Assembly: GCA_020724545.1 (NCBI GenBank)
Contig: DYGR01000019.1
Location: 1 to 52,961, forward strand
Direction: 5' to 3'
Length of the DNA stretch: 52,961 nt
Source of the DNA: Candidatus Methanoperedens nitratireducens
GTDB taxonomy: Archaea; Halobacteriota; Methanosarcinia; Methanosarcinales; Methanoperedenaceae
The notes below the pieces were generated by a model. That model ran no database searches. It worked only from the letters and a program-made list of their open reading frames with translations, and was not told where the DNA came from. The translations under genes were made by a program, and so were the position numbers. Shown one piece after another: positions 51,310 to 52,961 of the stretch; the stretch's first letter is position 1, and the number at the start of each line of letters is the position of its first letter.

Positions 51310-51510
51310 ATGAGACACCCGCCGAAATATTCCGTTAGTTTTATTGCCAAGAAAATTAAAGGAAGATCAAGCAGGATATTGAGACAGGAATTTCCACATT
51401 TCAGAGATTGGTGTGAAGATCATCTCTGGGCTCCTGGTTGCTATCATGGCTCGGTTGGGCAGGGCTGGGAAATGGTTGAAATTTTGAAACTGAATATGGG
51501 GCACGAATAA
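51310..51510 (+). pseudogene. IS200/IS605 TnpA (Y1) 3' fragment, copy 1
   Basis: 66 residues match the C-terminal third of IS200-type TnpA: PKYSVSFIAKKIKGRSSRIL, EFPHFRDW, LWAPGCYHGSVG. The HUH and Tyr-containing N-terminal part (HxH and YxxxQ) is missing, so it is inactive. Seven bases after hemA. Shares a 124-base direct repeat with 52751-52874. Confidence 0.75.
51357..51480 (+). repeat. 124-base direct repeat, copy 1 (of tnpA)
   Basis: Matches 52751-52874 over 124 bases with 7 mismatches (about 94 percent by my count). The repeat lies within tnpA coding sequence. The two copies bracket the PIN toxin genes, 1.27 kb apart. Confidence 0.75.
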
Positions 51511-51924
51511 TTAATAAGAATTTAACACCAGCGCGATTCTTATCTTTTGTGGTTTAATTTCCATATATGACAATCCTTATTGATCCTTGAAATTTGATAG
51601 CAGATTATTCAAACATATTTCAAATATTTACTAAAGTCTACTTGTATATATATACATTACACCACTAAATAATTATCTCCTACTATTAGTACAGGCTTTA
51701 TATAATTATGTTTTGTATGCCCCCTTCCCATCGACAAAAGCCAAGATAACAAATAGGCGATAGAAGCACTCATGCCCGCACGTGGATGCTCTGCCCCTTC
51801 CAGTGCGGAGTCCGTTACTCTATGGTATCTATCGTTGGAATTTTATTAGAGCAGGCTACTTTTATGGAATGCAAAGAATTAAGTCACGAAACACTAATAC
51901 ACTCAAATAATAGGTATAACGAAT
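51511..51924. other. 414-base interval, no gene seen
   Basis: AT-rich, with a GTATATATATAC palindrome at 51644-51655 (TATA-like) and a GC-richer stretch near 51770-51820 (a GCAC/GTGC-bounded hairpin). Possibly the promoter region of the toxin-antitoxin pair and degenerate insertion-sequence DNA. Confidence 0.4.
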
Positions 51925-52068
51925 ATGTGCAAAGAACATAAGTTTGGCGGACTTTGGGAAGACCCTGAAAGGCTTGAAAGATACGAGAAGCTTTTCGCAG
52001 AGGCGTTTCCCGGACAAACCGCATTGGACATACTGCATAGAACGCCTTCAAAACATGCTAAAAAATAG
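51925..52068 (+). CDS. 47-residue putative antitoxin overlapping the PIN gene
   Basis: 47 residues, charged and helical (KFGGLWEDPERLERYEKLFA, then TALDILHRT). The ATG at 51925 precedes the PIN start at 52055 by 130 bases, and the gene overlaps the PIN gene by 14 bases. Small size, position and coupling match VapB-like antitoxins, although no known DNA-binding fold is visible. Confidence 0.55.
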   Translation: MCKEHKFGGLWEDPERLERYEKLFAEAFPGQTALDILHRTPSKHAKK

Positions 52069-52501
52069 CTTTTTTATTGATAGCTGTATTTTCCTCGGCA
52101 CTGTAATTAAGGATGAAAACACAAAGGCATGTAAAAGTTTTATCAGTCGTATTCAAAATGAGGTTTATATTGGATACATCTCTCCATTTGTAACAGGTGA
52201 AATGATCAACTCTATTCTATATGCTGAAAATATAAGACCGAAGATAAAATCTGAAGTCCTTCATGCCATCGTGGATATGCTGATCTCTACGAAGCTTGGA
52301 AATTTTGTTCCTTCAAATAACGATATGAAGGTCTATTCAGAGATAAGGGACGCTGATGATAGAATATCTGAGAGCGACATAATACATGCAACTTGTGCAA
52401 AAATACTTGGCATTCCTCTGGTGACTACCGATGATATGATGCGGAACAGTCGTGGACTAAAGAAGCATGTGGATATAATCTCTCCCATAGATGTTTTATG
52501 A
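52055..52501 (+). CDS. PIN domain toxin (VapC-like)
   Basis: 148 residues from the ATG at 52055. The frame continues upstream to 51944, but that part lies over the antitoxin and reads as unlikely protein. The PIN acidic residues are visible: FFIDSCIFLG (first Asp), VTGEMINS (Glu), ESDIIHATCA (Asp) and LVTTDDMM (final Asp pair). A metal-dependent RNase is expected, inhibited by the small upstream protein. Bracketed by tnpA fragments, so likely carried on a mobile segment. Confidence 0.8.
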   Translation: MLKNSFFIDSCIFLGTVIKDENTKACKSFISRIQNEVYIGYISPFVTGEMINSILYAENIRPKIKSEVLHAIVDMLISTKLGNFVPSNNDMKVYSEIRDADDRISESDIIHATCAKILGIPLVTTDDMMRNSRGLKKHVDIISPIDVL

Positions 52502-52750
52502 ACCTTTTAAGATTTATAAATTTATGTATAATATATTAATAATATATGAAATCAAATAATTAATTTTTACCATATCCACTTCAAATCAAATTCGCGGTGA
52601 TTTAAGTTAATTCAACTCAATAGCGTAATCTGCTCGGTAGGTGTTGGATAACCTGATGTCAACCAGCCTATTGTCGTCCCTTTCGCCCTGCTCTTACCAT
52701 AGGATTATGGATACAGGCTTTAGAGTAGCAACTATGGATAGAACGGCAAA
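52502..52750. other. 249-base interval before the second repeat, no gene seen
   Basis: AT-rich after the PIN stop (a run of TATTAATAATATAT near 52530-52550), then mixed sequence. No RNA, hairpin or promoter with supporting context recognised. Confidence 0.3.
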
Positions 52751-52874
52751 TAAAGGAAGATCAAGCAGGATATTGAGACAGGAATTTCCACATCTCAGAT
52801 ATTGGTGTGAAGATCATCTATGGGCTCCTGGTTGCTATCATGGCTCGGTTGGTCCTGGCTGGGAAGTGGTTGAA
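52751..52874 (+). repeat. 124-base direct repeat, copy 2 (of tnpA)
   Basis: Partner of 51357-51480, equal length, 7 mismatches. Recombination between the copies would delete the PIN toxin-antitoxin pair. Just after it, a GGGTG and an ATG at 52952 may begin a gene outside the window. Confidence 0.75.
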
Positions 52875-52922
52875 AAATACATTTACACCCGGAACTGTAC
52901 TAGCGGCGAGACCATCCGCTAA
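52751..52922 (+). pseudogene. IS200/IS605 TnpA 3' fragment, copy 2
   Basis: KGRSSRILRQEFPHLRYW, then LWAPGCYHGSVG and VVEKYI match the TnpA C-terminus and the copy at 51310. The N-terminal catalytic part is again absent, and the frame before 52751 is unrelated. The 3' end carries a hairpin TAGCGG/CCGCTA (52901-52906 and 52916-52921), the kind of subterminal stem found at IS200/IS605 right ends. Confidence 0.7.
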
Positions 52923-52961
52923 TTCAAAAGCTTAAAAAGGGTGTGGTCATTATGTTAGATT

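Overview
The window looks archaeal, from a Methanosarcinales-type methanogen or methane-oxidiser; a 'Candidatus Methanoperedens'-like genome is my best guess, by inference only. The evidence is an SRP54 gene of archaeal type, a methanogenesis marker 2 protein (SelD/ThiL-like), an archaeal route to heme (AhbB, a precorrin-2 dehydrogenase and HemA in overlapping order), a tungsten-type aldehyde ferredoxin oxidoreductase, a secreted C-terminal beta-propeller lipoprotein, TATA-like promoters, and GGTGA/GGAGG ribosome sites. DNA is AT-rich in most of the window, with higher GC around 38.6-40.0 kb and 45-48 kb.

0-2.3 kb is a stack of toxin-antitoxin genes: a small helical protein, UPF0175 with DUF3368, then HepT with MntA. 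A small membrane ORF follows MntA, and a decayed copy of it lies before HepT.

2.35-19.7 kb is the most interesting part. Two divergent tubulin/FtsZ-like GTPases sit in a run of minus-strand genes with three membrane-anchored proteins carrying cytosolic beta-sandwich domains and two further membrane proteins. The run is flanked by a large soluble beta-propeller/beta-sandwich/zinc-ribbon protein and, across a divergent promoter, by two secreted or anchored surface proteins. By topology it reads as an envelope-spanning complex organised on cytosolic tubulin-like proteins. Both tubulin-like proteins keep the GGGTGxG phosphate loop but seem to have lost the catalytic T7 aspartates. An IscB-like (RRXRR) gene with hairpins at its ends has inserted into the operon just before one of them. 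A third, canonical FtsZ with an unusual C-terminal membrane anchor lies at 23.3-24.5 kb.

19.8-30 kb holds housekeeping and redox genes: a Ski2-like helicase fused to an EndoMS/NucS-like N-terminal domain, a protein of seven 32-residue helical repeats, FtsZ, SRP54, an aldehyde ferredoxin oxidoreductase, a winged-helix protein, and a TusA/nitroreductase pair. 30-40.3 kb is mixed: an orphan PD-(D/E)XK nuclease, a cupin, a flavodoxin, regulators, a tRNA 3' fragment, a BlaI/peptidase/HtpX operon, marker 2, DUF2071, endonuclease III and a small DUF1059 gene.

42.7-44.15 kb is a graveyard of hairpins, tandem repeats, cassette-like repeats and truncated genes (an HhH-type fragment, RadC, GxxExxY). 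44.15-51.3 kb holds a pRiA4b ORF-3-like protein, carB, and ahbB-precorrin-2 dehydrogenase-hemA. The window ends with two 124-bp direct repeats derived from an IS200/IS605 tnpA 3' end that bracket a small PIN toxin-antitoxin pair.
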